Of a DNA stretch of 64,000 nucleotides, positions 38,479 through 48,062 are shown piece after piece. Position 1 is the first letter of the stretch. The number at the start of each line of letters is the position of its first letter. Below the pieces are notes generated by a model, which was given only the letters and a program-made list of their open reading frames with translations, made no database searches and had not been told where the DNA came from. Source of the stretch: Pseudomonas kielensis (lineage in GTDB: Bacteria > Pseudomonadota > Gammaproteobacteria > Pseudomonadales > Pseudomonadaceae); contig NZ_JACMYG010000006.1 in NCBI RefSeq assembly GCF_014236655.1, positions 219,061 through 283,060 on the forward strand. The letters run 5' to 3'. A program made the translations under genes and the position numbers.

Positions 38479-39177
38479 TCAGCGGCTCTGGCGTTGTTGT
38501 AACAACAGGTTGCTGAAGCCGCTGCCCGCCAGTTGTTTCTGGGCGGTGGTCAGTTGTTCGCGGTTGCTGAACGGGCCGACCAGCACGCGATACCAGGTTT
38601 CGTCCTTGACCGTGCCGGACTCGACCGAAACCGCCTGGCCGAGCAGGATGATCTGCGCACGGACCTTGTCGGCGTCGGCCTCCTTGCGGAACGAGCCGGC
38701 CTGCAGGAAGAACTTGGTCACCGGGGCCGCCTTGGCCACCGGAGGCGCCGGCGGCGGGGTCAGGCCGCTCAGGGCGGCCTGGGCGCGCGCGGTGTCGATC
38801 TTCGCCGCTTCTGCCGGCGTGACCGGTGCCACAGGCGCGGTCTGCGGTGTTGGCAGGGTTTTTTCAGGCACGGCATCCGGCGGCACAATCACTTCCGATT
38901 CCGGCAGCAAGGTGTAGAAGTCGTACTTCGGCTTCACCGGTTGCTGTGGGCTCGGCGGGGTCTTGTTGGCCTCGGCCATGCGCGTGGCTTTCTGTTCTTC
39001 CTGCTTGACCCGCTTGACGTCATCGCCCTTGCCCGGCTCCAGCTTCATCAGGAACACGATGAAGGCGCCCACGGTCAGGCCGATGGCCATCCATAGCCAA
39101 CCCGGAATCGGCTGTTTTGCAGGAGCTTGGTAACGGCTGGCGCCACGCTTGGGTGCAGGTTTTTTCTTGGCAGCCAA
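38479..39177 (-). CDS. SPOR-domain inner-membrane protein (FtsN-like)
   Basis: This 232-residue protein has a short Lys-rich cytosolic N-terminus and one helix (IPGWLWMAIGLTVGAFIVFLM, about 24-44). A Pro/Ala-rich periplasmic linker and a C-terminal SPOR domain (about 155-230, KFFLQAGSFRKEADADKVRA and GSGFSNLLLQQR) follow. SPOR domains bind denuded septal glycan, so a divisome role like that of FtsN is likely. The start is a TTG at 39177, one base after the argS stop, with GGAG about 10 bases upstream inside the end of argS. It is transcribed with argS. Confidence 0.88.
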   Translation of the reverse strand: MAAKKKPAPKRGASRYQAPAKQPIPGWLWMAIGLTVGAFIVFLMKLEPGKGDDVKRVKQEEQKATRMAEANKTPPSPQQPVKPKYDFYTLLPESEVIVPPDAVPEKTLPTPQTAPVAPVTPAEAAKIDTARAQAALSGLTPPPAPPVAKAAPVTKFFLQAGSFRKEADADKVRAQIILLGQAVSVESGTVKDETWYRVLVGPFSNREQLTTAQKQLAGSGFSNLLLQQRQSR

Positions 39178-39178
39178 C

Positions 39179-40915
39179 TTACATACGCTCCAGAGTTTCC
39201 AGGCCCAAGAGTTCCAGGCCTTGCTTGAGGGTGCGACCGGTCAGCGCGGCGAGGCGCAAGCGGCTCTGCATCTGTGCCGGGGTTTCGGCGCTGAGGATCG
39301 GGCAGTTCTCGTAGAAGCTGGAGAACAGTCCGGCAACGTCGTACAGGTAAGTGCACAGGATATGCGGGGTGCCTTTCTCGGCCACGTTGTTCAGCACTTC
39401 GCCGAACTGTGCCAGCTTGGCCGCCAGTTCCTGTTCGTGCGCGGCCTCGAGAACGATCTGCCCTTCGACTTCGCTGAAGTCCTTGCCCAGTTTGCGGAAC
39501 ACGCCAGCCACGCGGGTGTAGGCGTACAGCAGGTAGGGGGCGGTGTTGCCTTCGAAATTGAGCATCAGGTCGAAGTTGAAGCTGTAGTCGCTGGTGCGGT
39601 GCTTGGACAGGTCAGCGTATTTCACCGCGCCGATGCCCACCACCTTGGCGATGTTGCGCAGGTCGGCTTCGGCCAGCTCGGGGTTCTTTTCCTTGACCAG
39701 GGTGTAGGCGCGCTCCTTGGCTTCGTTGAGCAGGTCGATCAGCTTCACGGTGCCGCCATCACGGGTCTTGAACGGACGGCCGTCAGCGCCGTTCATGGTG
39801 CCGAAGCCCATGTGTTCCATTTCCATCGGGTGGGTCACGAAGCCGGCCATGCGCGCCACGGCGAATACCTGCTGGAAGTGCAGTGCCTGGCGCTGGTCGA
39901 CGAAGTACAGGGCGCGGTCGGCCTTGAGCACGCCGCTGCGGTAGCGCACGGCAGCCAGGTCAGTGGTGGCGTACAGGTAGCCGCCATCGGCCTTGACGAT
40001 GATCACCGGCAGCGGGTCGCCGTCGGCATTCTTGAATTCGTCGAGGAACACGCACTGGGCGCCGTTGCTCTCGACCAGCATGCCCTTGGCCTTGAGGTCG
40101 TTGACCACATTGATCAGGTCGTCGTTGTAGGCACTTTCGCCCATGACGTCGGCCATGGTCAGCTTGACGTTCAGTTGTTCGTAGATTTTCTGGCAGTGCG
40201 ACAGCGAGATGTCCTTGAACTTGGTCCACAGGGCCAGGCATTCCGGGTCGCCGGCTTGCAGCTTGACCACCAGGCCACGGGCGCGGTCGGCGAACTCTTC
40301 GGACTCGTCGAAACGCTGCTTGGCGGCGCGGTAGAAGTTCTCCAGGTCCGACAGTTCGTCGCTGGTGATCGGGTTTTCCTGCAGGTAGGCCATCAGCATG
40401 CCGAACTGGGTGCCCCAGTCACCTACGTGGTTCTGGCGGATCACGGTGTCGCCGAGGAACTCCAGTACGCGGGCCACGCCGTCGCCAATGATGGTCGAGC
40501 GCAAGTGGCCGACGTGCATCTCTTTGGCCAGGTTCGGGGCCGACAGGTCAACCACGGTGCGCTGCACGGGACCGGCCTTGCGCACGCCGACCTTGGCGTC
40601 GGCCAGGGCTGCGTCCAGGCGCGATGCCAGGGCCTGGGTGTTCTGGAAGAAATTGAGGAAACCCGGGCCGGCGATTTCTGCCTTGGTGACGTTTTCGTCG
40701 GCCGGCAGGGCGGCGATGATTTTTTCCGCCAGGTCGCGGGGCTTCATGCCGGCAGGCTTGGCCAGCATCATGGCGATGTTGCTGGCGAAGTCACCGTGGG
40801 TCTTGTCACGGGAGTTCTCCACCTGAATCGCCGGCGTCAGGCCTTCAGGCAACACACCGTCGGTAACGAGTTGGGTGAGGGCTTGCTGGATCAACTGGCG
40901 AATGGTGTCTTTCAT
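39179..40915 (-). CDS. argS: Arginyl-tRNA synthetase
   Basis: This 578-residue class Ia synthetase starts at the ATG at 40915 ([17 protein letters not shown]). The N-terminal Add-1 domain (1-110) is followed by the HIGH-type motif in [18 protein letters not shown], the Tyr/Asp region [19 protein letters not shown] and the KMSKS-equivalent region [15 protein letters not shown]. The anticodon domain ends [22 protein letters not shown] precedes the start. Confidence 0.97.
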   Translation of the reverse strand: MKDTIRQLIQQALTQLVTDGVLPEGLTPAIQVENSRDKTHGDFASNIAMMLAKPAGMKPRDLAEKIIAALPADENVTKAEIAGPGFLNFFQNTQALASRLDAALADAKVGVRKAGPVQRTVVDLSAPNLAKEMHVGHLRSTIIGDGVARVLEFLGDTVIRQNHVGDWGTQFGMLMAYLQENPITSDELSDLENFYRAAKQRFDESEEFADRARGLVVKLQAGDPECLALWTKFKDISLSHCQKIYEQLNVKLTMADVMGESAYNDDLINVVNDLKAKGMLVESNGAQCVFLDEFKNADGDPLPVIIVKADGGYLYATTDLAAVRYRSGVLKADRALYFVDQRQALHFQQVFAVARMAGFVTHPMEMEHMGFGTMNGADGRPFKTRDGGTVKLIDLLNEAKERAYTLVKEKNPELAEADLRNIAKVVGIGAVKYADLSKHRTSDYSFNFDLMLNFEGNTAPYLLYAYTRVAGVFRKLGKDFSEVEGQIVLEAAHEQELAAKLAQFGEVLNNVAEKGTPHILCTYLYDVAGLFSSFYENCPILSAETPAQMQSRLRLAALTGRTLKQGLELLGLETLERM

Positions 40916-41068
40916 GGTCTTCTCTTTCAACCGCAAAGCGGCGGCGCGTCAATGCGCAGGTGGAAAAACTGGGCATTATCCGTTGCGAAGTCGGGCTTGC
41001 CAACCTTAGCAGGCCGGTTACGGACATGTGGTGACAATTCGGCTGCCTTCGCGAACAGGGCAACAGAG

Positions 41069-41095
41069 AGCCGTGTAAGAGCGAGCCTGCTCGCG
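41069..41095. repeat. Single degenerate REP unit between priA and argS
   Basis: TAAGAGCGAGCCTGCTCGCGATGG matches one arm of the REP family with a mutated core. A faint inverted partner (GCTGCCTTCGCGAACAGG) lies about 30 bases before it. It is too eroded to call a full REPIN. Confidence 0.45.
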
Positions 41096-41110
41096 ATGGC
41101 GTCCTGGCGG

Positions 41111-43330
41111 TCAATACAAATCGACAGGATCGACATCCAGTGACCAGCGCACCGCGCGTGCACTGGGCATTTGCTCCAGCACCAGCAGCCAGCTGCTCAA
41201 CAGGCGATGCAGGGGCGCCCGGGCCGTGGCTTGCAGCAGCAGTTGCGCGCGATAGCGCCCGGCGCGGCGCTCCATCGGCGCGGGCACCGGGCCCAGCAGT
41301 TCGATGCCACTGAGGTTCTGCTCGGTTAGCAAGCGCTCCGCCTCGCTGCAGGCCTCGTCGAGGAAACCTTCGGCCTGCCCGGGCTTGTGCGCTTCGGCGC
41401 GCAGCAATGCCAGGTGGGCAAAAGGTGGCAGCCCAGCAGCGCGGCGTTCGCTCAGGGCCTGTTCGGCAAAGGCGAAGTAGCCCTGTTCGGTCAGTTGCAC
41501 CAGCAGCGGGTGGTCCGCCAGGTGGGTCTGGATGATCACTTTGCCTGGCTCTTCGGCCCGCCCGGCGCGTCCCGCGACCTGGACTATCAACTGGGCCATG
41601 CGCTCGCTGGCGCGGAAGTCGCCGGAAAACAGGCCACCGTCGGCATCGAGAATCGACACCAGGGTGACGCGGGGAAAGTGGTGTCCCTTGGCGAGCATCT
41701 GGGTGCCCACCAGAATGCACGGCTGGCCTTTCTGGATGGTGGCGAACAGCTGGTTCATTGCGTCCTTGCGCGACGTACTGTCGCGGTCGACCCGCAGCAC
41801 CGGGTAGTCCGGGAACAGGATGCCCAGGCGTTCCTCTGCGCGTTCGGTGCCAGCACCCACCGGGCGTAAATCGACTTTGCCGCACTTGGGGCAATGCCGC
41901 GGGACGCGTTCGACATAACCGCAATGGTGACAACGCAGCTCGCCGGAGCGTTGGTGCACGGTCATCCGCGCATCGCAGCGCTGGCATTCGGACATCCAGC
42001 CACAATCGTGGCACAGCAGGGTCGGGGCAAAACCGCGGCGATTGAGAAAGACCAGCACTTGCTGGCCGGCGGCGAGGGTCTGGCCAATGGCTTGCTGCAT
42101 CGGTCCTGAAATGCCGCTGTCCAGTGGTCGGCTTTTCACATCCAGGCGCAGGAAACGCGGCTGCTTTGCGCCGCCAGCGCGTTCGTTCAAGCGCAGCAGG
42201 CCGTAACGACCGGTGTAGGCGTTGTGCAGGCTTTCCAGGGACGGCGTCGCGGAGCCGAGGACGATCGGGATGTTTTCCTGGCGGGCCCGCACCAGTGCCA
42301 GGTCGCGGGCGTGGTAGCGCAAGCCTTCCTGCTGTTTATAGGAGCTGTCGTGCTCCTCGTCGATGATGATCAGGCCAGGGTTCTTCATAGGCGTGAACAG
42401 CGCCGAGCGAGTGCCGATGATGATGTCGGCATCGCCGTCGCGGGCCGCCAGCCAGGCCTCCAGGCGCTCGCGGTCGTTGACGGCCGAGTGCACCAGGGCG
42501 ATCCGTGCGTTAAATCGTTGCTCGAAGCGCGCCAGGGTCTGCGGCCCGAGGTTGATCTCCGGGATCAGCACCAGCGCCTGTTTACCGGCCTCCAGGGTTT
42601 TGCGGATCAATTGCAAATACACTTCGGTCTTGCCGCTGCCAGTCACGCCGGCCAGGAGGAAGGCATGGAAACTGTCCAGGCCGGCGCTGATGGCTTCGTA
42701 GGCGGCGCGCTGCTCCGGATTCAAGGGCAGTTCCGGCTGGGCCAGCCAGTGTTCGTGACGCTCGCCGGGGGCGTGCTTGCGGATTTCCACCTGCACCAGT
42801 TCCTTGGCCAGCAGCAGGTCGAGGCTGTCCTTGCTCAGCATCAGCTTGCTCAGCAACTGATGGGCCACGCCGTGGGGATGCTGGGCCAGGGTCGCCAGGG
42901 CCTCGCGCTGGCGCGGGGCGCGGGCGATGCGCGGGTCGTCGAGCCTGGCCCCGGGGCTGATCGACCAGAAACGCTCCTGGCGCGCCTCGGCCAGTTCGCC
43001 CTGGCGCAGCAGGACCGGCAAGGCCCAGCTCAAGGTGTCGCCGAGGCTGTGCTGGTAGTACTGGGAGGTCCACAGGCACAGCTTGAACAGTGATGCCGGC
43101 AGCGGTGGCGTGGCATCGAGCAGCGCCAGGGCTGGCTTGAGCTTTTCTGCCGGGACTTCGCTGTGGTCGGTGACTTCGACCAGGATGCCGATCATCTCGC
43201 GACGGCCGAACGGTACCCGCAGGCGCATCCCCGGGTGCAACTGCGCCCGCAGCACGCCCGCCGGGGCGCGGTAGTCGAACAGGCGGCGCAAGGGCGAAGG
43301 CAGGGCGAGGCGCAGGATGGCGTCGGGCAC
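41111..43330 (-). CDS. priA: Primosomal replication restart helicase PriA
   Basis: This 739-residue 3'-5' DNA helicase reloads the replisome at stalled forks. The N-terminal 3'-OH-binding domain (RLFDYRAP) is followed by Walker A GVTGSGKTEVYLQL and DEAH-box IIDEEHD. The eight-cysteine zinc module reads CHDC, CQRC, CHHC and CPKC within about 60 residues. The helicase C-domain has TQMLAKGHHFPRVTL and VAGRAGR. The start is a GTG at 43330. No good Shine-Dalgarno is visible, in line with low expression. It is divergent from rpmE. Confidence 0.96.
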   Translation of the reverse strand: MPDAILRLALPSPLRRLFDYRAPAGVLRAQLHPGMRLRVPFGRREMIGILVEVTDHSEVPAEKLKPALALLDATPPLPASLFKLCLWTSQYYQHSLGDTLSWALPVLLRQGELAEARQERFWSISPGARLDDPRIARAPRQREALATLAQHPHGVAHQLLSKLMLSKDSLDLLLAKELVQVEIRKHAPGERHEHWLAQPELPLNPEQRAAYEAISAGLDSFHAFLLAGVTGSGKTEVYLQLIRKTLEAGKQALVLIPEINLGPQTLARFEQRFNARIALVHSAVNDRERLEAWLAARDGDADIIIGTRSALFTPMKNPGLIIIDEEHDSSYKQQEGLRYHARDLALVRARQENIPIVLGSATPSLESLHNAYTGRYGLLRLNERAGGAKQPRFLRLDVKSRPLDSGISGPMQQAIGQTLAAGQQVLVFLNRRGFAPTLLCHDCGWMSECQRCDARMTVHQRSGELRCHHCGYVERVPRHCPKCGKVDLRPVGAGTERAEERLGILFPDYPVLRVDRDSTSRKDAMNQLFATIQKGQPCILVGTQMLAKGHHFPRVTLVSILDADGGLFSGDFRASERMAQLIVQVAGRAGRAEEPGKVIIQTHLADHPLLVQLTEQGYFAFAEQALSERRAAGLPPFAHLALLRAEAHKPGQAEGFLDEACSEAERLLTEQNLSGIELLGPVPAPMERRAGRYRAQLLLQATARAPLHRLLSSWLLVLEQMPSARAVRWSLDVDPVDLY

Positions 43331-43402
43331 GCGGGGGATTCTCTATAGGGCGGGCGGTGAAGAAGGGCCGGAGCCTAGCAGACGGTCGGCATCAGGGACA
43401 GC

Positions 43403-43430
43403 TTGCGTGATTTGGAAGGTCTGGTAGAAT
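43403..43430 (+). promoter_or_regulatory. Sigma-70 promoter of rpmE
   Basis: TTGCGT (43403-43408), a 16-base spacer and TAGAAT (43425-43430) lie in the priA-rpmE divergent region. The start would be near 43437, giving a leader of about 62 bases. Confidence 0.65.
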
Positions 43431-43454
43431 CCGCGGCCTAATTACGTGCGGTAT

Positions 43455-43470
43455 TCAACAATGGTGTTGA
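43455..43470 (+). promoter_or_regulatory. Leader hairpin before rpmE
   Basis: TCAACA-ATGG-TGTTGA is a perfect 6-bp stem with a tetraloop, flanked by a possible outer GTGC/GCAC pair (43446-43449 and 43477-43480). It sits in the predicted 5' leader about 18 bases before the Shine-Dalgarno GAGG. Ribosomal protein leaders often fold for autoregulation. This assignment is a guess. Confidence 0.4.
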
Positions 43471-43499
43471 GTGGCGGCACGCTAGCCTGAGGAATCACC

Positions 43500-43718
43500 A
43501 TGAAAGCCGATATCCATCCAACATACGAAATCACCGCAGTTACCTGCAGCTGTGGCAACAAGTTCGAAACTCGTTCGAACCTGGCCAAGCCTCTGGCGAT
43601 CGACGTATGCAACGAGTGCCACCCGTTCTACACCGGTAAGCAGAAGACTCTGGATACTGGCGGCCGTGTACAGCGCTTCGCAGATCGCTTCGGTGCTTTC
43701 GGCGCGAAAAAGGCCTAA
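43500..43718 (+). CDS. rpmE: 50S ribosomal protein L31 (zinc type)
   Basis: This 72-residue ribosomal protein bL31 is the C+ paralogue. Zinc cysteines are Cys16, Cys18, Cys37 and Cys40 in TCSCGN and [18 protein letters not shown] precedes the ATG. Under zinc starvation many Pseudomonas swap it for a C- paralogue encoded elsewhere, which is not in this window. A strong terminator follows. Confidence 0.97.
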   Translation: MKADIHPTYEITAVTCSCGNKFETRSNLAKPLAIDVCNECHPFYTGKQKTLDTGGRVQRFADRFGAFGAKKA

Positions 43719-43762
43719 GGCCAATCAGCCTGGAAAGCCATCGCGGCTTTTGCAGATTGATG

Positions 43763-43793
43763 AAAAAGGCGTCCCTGGTGGGCGCCTTTTTTT
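43763..43793 (+). terminator. Rho-independent terminator of rpmE
   Basis: AAAAAGGCG and CGCCTTTTTTT arms surround TCCCTGGTGGG, with a 7-T tract, 45 bases after the rpmE stop. Confidence 0.93.
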
Positions 43794-44050
43794 ATGCCCG
43801 GAATTTGTCGCGGGGCCTGAAGGGCGTCTGTCGGGGTGCTGCCCAGGCACTCGCGGGAAGATTTGTATAAATAATTGTAGACATTTTTTATATCGATTGT
43901 AGACAGTTGAGCCCTTGTGTTCCGTGGCTCTTGGGCCAAAGTCGTAGGGCGGGGCGCTTGACAGGGGTGACTGGTCAGTCTTGTGGGGACTTTGCCAGGC
44001 GCGTATCCTCGCTGACCAGTCTGTCCAACAGTAAAAAGCGGAATGCCCAC
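43794..44050 (+). promoter_or_regulatory. maeB upstream region with phased direct repeats
   Basis: The 332 bases between rpmE and maeB hold no gene. After the terminator an AT-rich stretch contains ATTGTAGACA twice, at 43874-43883 and 43896-43905, 22 bases apart (about two helical turns). Each has a TGT-N2-ACA half-dyad typical of GntR-type operators. The preceding TTTGTATAAATA is a weak third copy or a -10 region. A likely role is control of maeB. TTGACA occurs at 43958 but has no matching -10. Confidence 0.45.
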
Positions 44051-45319
44051 ATGTCTGATCTGAAAACTGCCGCTCTCGAATATCATGCCCATCCTCGTCC
44101 AGGGAAGCTGAGTGTCGAGCTCACCAAGGCCACCGCTACCGCTCGCGACCTGTCGCTGGCCTACAGCCCCGGCGTAGCCGAACCAGTTCGCGAAATCGCC
44201 CGCGATCCTGAGCTGGCCTACAAGTACACCGGTAAAGGCAACCTGGTTGCAGTGATTTCCGATGGCACCGCGATTCTCGGCCTGGGTAACCTCGGCCCAT
44301 TGGCTTCCAAGCCTGTCATGGAAGGCAAGGGTGTACTGTTCAAGCGTTTCGCTGGTATCGACGTGTTCGACATCGAAGTCGACTCCGAGAGCCCGCAAGC
44401 CTTCATCGACACCGTCAAGCGCATCTCCATCACCTTCGGTGGCATCAACCTGGAAGACATCAAGGCCCCTGAGTGCTTTGAGATCGAACGTGCTCTGATC
44501 GAGCAGTGCGACATTCCGGTGTTCCACGATGACCAGCACGGCACCGCGATCGTGACCGCGGCCGGCATGATCAATGCCCTGGAAATCGCTGGCAAGACCC
44601 TTGCCGATGCCAAGATCGTTTGCCTGGGTGCAGGCGCTGCGGCCATCTCCTGCATGAAATTGCTGGTGAGCATGGGCGCCAACATCGAAAACATCTACAT
44701 GGTTGACCGTACCGGCGTGATCCACTCCGGCCGTGACGACCTGAACCAGTACAAGGCTGTCTTCGCTCACGCGACCGACAAGCGCACCCTGGCAGACGCC
44801 CTGCAAGGCGCAGACGTGTTCGTTGGCCTGTCCGGTCCGAACCTGCTGAGCGCTGAAGGCCTGAAGTCCATGGCGGCCAACCCGATCGTGTTCGCCTGCT
44901 CCAACCCTGATCCAGAGATCGCCCCGGAACTGGCGCACGCCACCCGTGACGACGTGATCATGGCCACTGGTCGTTCGGACTACCCGAACCAGGTCAACAA
45001 CGTACTGGGCTTCCCGTTCATCTTCCGTGGTGCCCTGGACGTTCGCGCCAAGCGCATCAACGAAGAAATGAAAGTGGCTGCGGCCAACGCCCTGCGTGAA
45101 CTGGCCAAGCTGCCTGTGCCTCAGGAAGTGTGCGACGCCTACGGCGGTATCAAGCTGGAATTCGGTCGTGAGTACATCATCCCGAAACCAATGGATGCCC
45201 GCCTGATCACCGTGATCTCCGATGCCGTGGCCAAGGCCGCCATCGAGACCGGCGTAGCGACCCTGCCGTATCCGAAGAACTACCCGCTCAAGAGCGTGGA
45301 TGATGTGTTCAACGGCTAA
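44051..45319 (+). CDS. maeB: NADP-type malic enzyme, short form
   Basis: This 422-residue enzyme oxidatively decarboxylates malate to pyruvate, linking the TCA cycle to gluconeogenesis, acetyl-CoA and NADPH supply. The ATG at 44051 gives MSDLKTAALEYHAHPRPGKL. Motifs are YSPGVAEPV, VFHDDQHGTAIV (metal Asp residues) and the Rossmann loop GAGAAAISCMKLL. The C-terminal phosphotransacetylase-like domain of the 760-residue E. coli MaeB is absent. This is the single-domain form found in Pseudomonas. A terminator follows. Confidence 0.95.
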   Translation: MSDLKTAALEYHAHPRPGKLSVELTKATATARDLSLAYSPGVAEPVREIARDPELAYKYTGKGNLVAVISDGTAILGLGNLGPLASKPVMEGKGVLFKRFAGIDVFDIEVDSESPQAFIDTVKRISITFGGINLEDIKAPECFEIERALIEQCDIPVFHDDQHGTAIVTAAGMINALEIAGKTLADAKIVCLGAGAAAISCMKLLVSMGANIENIYMVDRTGVIHSGRDDLNQYKAVFAHATDKRTLADALQGADVFVGLSGPNLLSAEGLKSMAANPIVFACSNPDPEIAPELAHATRDDVIMATGRSDYPNQVNNVLGFPFIFRGALDVRAKRINEEMKVAAANALRELAKLPVPQEVCDAYGGIKLEFGREYIIPKPMDARLITVISDAVAKAAIETGVATLPYPKNYPLKSVDDVFNG

Positions 45320-45337
45320 GCCCGTTTAGCGCTTCAA

Positions 45338-45375
45338 CAAAAAAGCCCCGGCTCCTGCGAGTCGGGGCTTTTTTC
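45338..45375 (+). terminator. Rho-independent terminator of maeB
   Basis: AAAAAAGCCCCG and CGGGGCTTTTTT arms surround GCTCCTGCGAGT, beginning about 20 bases after the maeB stop. Confidence 0.93.
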
Positions 45376-45461
45376 GTTGTGGGGGCGGGCTTCTCGGGAG
45401 CGCCGCAGCGCAGAGTCCCTCGAGTCCTGCGCCAGTGCTGGCGCGCGGTAGGAGTCGGCGC

Positions 45462-45500
45462 AAAAAAAGCCCCGCGCTTGTGTCCAGGGCGGGGCTTTTT
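45462..45500 (-). terminator. Rho-independent terminator of ponA
   Basis: Read on the minus strand, GAAAAAGCCCCGC pairs with GCGGGGCTTTTTTTG around a 13-base loop, 14 bases after the ponA stop. The T-run is longest on the minus strand. Together with the maeB terminator it insulates the convergent genes. Confidence 0.92.
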
Positions 45501-45513
45501 CAGGGGGGTGGCA

Positions 45514-47955
45514 TCAGAACAGATCGATCGGCGCCACTTCGTCTGCCGGCAGCGGGCTGCCCGGCGCGCTGCCGTTGCCCAGCTCGCTGCCGGTCGGCGG
45601 CGTGTCTTCGGCCTTGAACAGCTCGAAGTAGGCGCCTGGTGTGCCTGGGGAGGCGGCGCGACCGCTGACCGGGTCTACCCGCAGGCTGAGGATGCCCTCA
45701 GGCTCTGGTTGGGTGTGCGGCGGCTTGTCCTTGAGAGCGGCGCCCATGAAGCTCATCCAGATCGGCAGCGCGACAGTACCGCCGAACTCGCGACGGCCGA
45801 GGCTTTCCGGTTGGTCGAAGCCGGTCCAGACGGTGGTCACGTAGTCGGCGTTGTAGCCGGAGAACCAGGCGTCCTTGGACTCGTTGGTGGTCCCGGTCTT
45901 GCCGGCGAGGTCGCTGCGGCCCAGCGCCAGCGCACGACGCCCGGTGCCGCGCTTGATCACGTCTTCCAGCATGCTGTTGAGGATGTAGGTGGTGCGCGGG
46001 TCGACGATGCGTTCCGCGATCGCCGGTGCCTGCTCGGGTGCTGGCGCGGTCGGCGCTTCGCCTGGCACGGCGTTGACGGTAAAGCTCTCACCGGTGGGCG
46101 CGGCGATGCCATTGCTGGCGACGTCGCCCTTGGGCACGCTCGGCGGGTTGGCGACGAACAGCGTGTCGCCATTACGGCTTTCGATCTTCTCGATGATGTA
46201 CGGGGTGATCTTGTAGCCGCCGTTGGCGAACGTGCTCCAGCCGGTGGCGATCTCCATTGGCGTCAGGGTCGCGGTGCCCAGCGCCAGCGACAGGTTCGGC
46301 GGCAGATCCTGCTTGTTGAAGCCGAAGCGGCTGATGTAGTCGATGGTCTTGCTGACGCCCATCGCTTGCAGCAGGCGGATCGAGACCAGGTTACGCGACT
46401 TGTACAGGGCTTCGCGCATGCGGATCGGGCCGAGGAAGGTATTGGTGTCGTTCTTCGGACGCCAGACCTTGTCCAGGTACTCATCGACGAACACGATCGG
46501 CGCATCGTTGACCAAAGTCGCTGCGGTGTAGCCGCTATCCAGCGCGGCACTGTAGACGAACGGCTTGAAGCTCGAGCCCGGCTGGCGCTTGGCCTGCATG
46601 GCGCGGTTGTAGTTGCTCTGCTCGAAGGCGAAGCCGCCGACCAGGGCGCGGATCGCGCCGTTTTGCGGGTCCAGCGACACCAGTGCGCCCTGGGCGACCG
46701 GAATCTGTTTGAAGTGCAGGCTGTTGTCGGGCTGGCGCTGGACGCGGATCAGGTCGCCGACCTGGGCCACATCGGACGGCTGGCGCGGATTAGGCCCCAT
46801 GCTGTTGGTGTTGAGGAATGGCCGGGCCCATTTCATGCTGTCCCAGGCCACGTGCTCTGCGCCGGTGCGGGTCAGGACCTGCAGGCCATTCTTGTCGACC
46901 TCGGTCACGATGGCCGGCTCAAGGCCGCTGATGGTGCGCTGCTTGGTCAGTTCGCTGGCCCAGGCGTCGGGCGTCTTGCCGGGCAGGCGGGATTCGGGGC
47001 CGCGGTAGCCGTGACGCTGGTCGTAGGTGATCAGGCCTTCATGTACAGCCGTGTTGGCCATTTCCTGAAGGTTGCTCGGCACGGTCGTAGTGACGCGGAA
47101 GCCTTCGGTGTAGGCGTCGCTGCCATAGCGCCCGACCATTTCGGCGCGGGCCATTTCGGCGATGTAGGGGGCGTTCACTTCCGGAGTCGGCACGTGGTAG
47201 CTGGCATTCAACGGCTCATTGACCGCCGCTTGATACGCCGCCTCGTCGATTTTGCCGAGCTTGTACATGCGCCCCAGGATCCAGTCGCGACGTTCCTTGC
47301 TGCGCGCCGGGTTGGCCAGCGGGTTGAAGCGCGAAGGGGCCTTGGGCAGGCCGGCAATCATCGCCATCTGCGCCAGGCTGACGTCGCGGATCGACTTGCC
47401 GTAATACACCTGTGCCGCCGCCTCGATGCCGTAGGCGCGGTTACCCAGGTAGATCTTGTTGACGTAGAGCTCGAGGATTTCGTCCTTGGTCAACTGGCGC
47501 TCGATCTGCAGGGCCAGGAGGATCTCGGTGGTCTTGCGCGAGAAGCTGCGTTCGCTGGTCAGGAAGAAGTTCTTTGCCACCTGCATGGTGATGGTGCTGC
47601 CGCCGGACTGGATGTGTCCGCTTTTTACCAACTGGGTGGCGGCACGCATCAGGCTGCTCGGGTCGACGCCGTAGTGGTTGGCGAAGTTGTCGTCTTCAGC
47701 ACTTAGTAACGCATTGATGAAGTTGGGCGGAATGTCGGCGAAACGTATGGGATTGCGGCGCATTTCGCCGAATTCGGCGATCAATTTGTCGTCGCTGCTG
47801 TAGACCCGCAGAGGAATCTGCAACTGGATACTTCGCAGTGCCTCCACCGACGGCAGTCCCGGGCTAAGGTAGAGAAACGCCCCGCTCAGACCCAGCAGCA
47901 GTCCGCAGAAAACAGCGACGATGGACCACCCGAAAAATTTCAGCAGACGAATCAA
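45514..47955 (-). CDS. ponA: Penicillin-binding protein 1A
   Basis: This 813-residue bifunctional peptidoglycan synthase has an N-terminal anchor helix (7-30) and a GT51 transglycosylase domain. Glu87 is the catalytic Glu of SAEDDNFANHYGVD, and GGSTITMQVAKNF follows. An OB-like insert precedes the transpeptidase. Its motifs are the SxxK Ser (in QPGSSFKPF, near residue 460), SRN (YKSRNLVS) and KTG (AGKTGTTNES). The start is a TTG at 47955 without a clear Shine-Dalgarno. The true start could differ by a codon or two. It is divergent from pilM, as in other Pseudomonas. Confidence 0.93.
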   Translation of the reverse strand: MIRLLKFFGWSIVAVFCGLLLGLSGAFLYLSPGLPSVEALRSIQLQIPLRVYSSDDKLIAEFGEMRRNPIRFADIPPNFINALLSAEDDNFANHYGVDPSSLMRAATQLVKSGHIQSGGSTITMQVAKNFFLTSERSFSRKTTEILLALQIERQLTKDEILELYVNKIYLGNRAYGIEAAAQVYYGKSIRDVSLAQMAMIAGLPKAPSRFNPLANPARSKERRDWILGRMYKLGKIDEAAYQAAVNEPLNASYHVPTPEVNAPYIAEMARAEMVGRYGSDAYTEGFRVTTTVPSNLQEMANTAVHEGLITYDQRHGYRGPESRLPGKTPDAWASELTKQRTISGLEPAIVTEVDKNGLQVLTRTGAEHVAWDSMKWARPFLNTNSMGPNPRQPSDVAQVGDLIRVQRQPDNSLHFKQIPVAQGALVSLDPQNGAIRALVGGFAFEQSNYNRAMQAKRQPGSSFKPFVYSAALDSGYTAATLVNDAPIVFVDEYLDKVWRPKNDTNTFLGPIRMREALYKSRNLVSIRLLQAMGVSKTIDYISRFGFNKQDLPPNLSLALGTATLTPMEIATGWSTFANGGYKITPYIIEKIESRNGDTLFVANPPSVPKGDVASNGIAAPTGESFTVNAVPGEAPTAPAPEQAPAIAERIVDPRTTYILNSMLEDVIKRGTGRRALALGRSDLAGKTGTTNESKDAWFSGYNADYVTTVWTGFDQPESLGRREFGGTVALPIWMSFMGAALKDKPPHTQPEPEGILSLRVDPVSGRAASPGTPGAYFELFKAEDTPPTGSELGNGSAPGSPLPADEVAPIDLF

Positions 47956-48056
47956 GGCTTTTGGATATCCAGGGCAAAGAATGAATTTGGCGTCAGGGCA
48001 GTCAGGGAAAACAAGGAGCGGCCTGCGCTTGGAGAAAGCGGAAAAAAACGCTGGGC

Positions 48057-48062
48057 ATTATA
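48057..48062 (-). promoter_or_regulatory. Candidate -10 element for ponA
   Basis: The minus strand reads TGCTTATAATGCC, a perfect TATAAT with a near-extended TG. No good -35 lies 16-18 bases upstream. A TTGACA at 48102-48097 is too far (34 bases). The leader to the TTG start would be about 95 bases. Confidence 0.4.
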
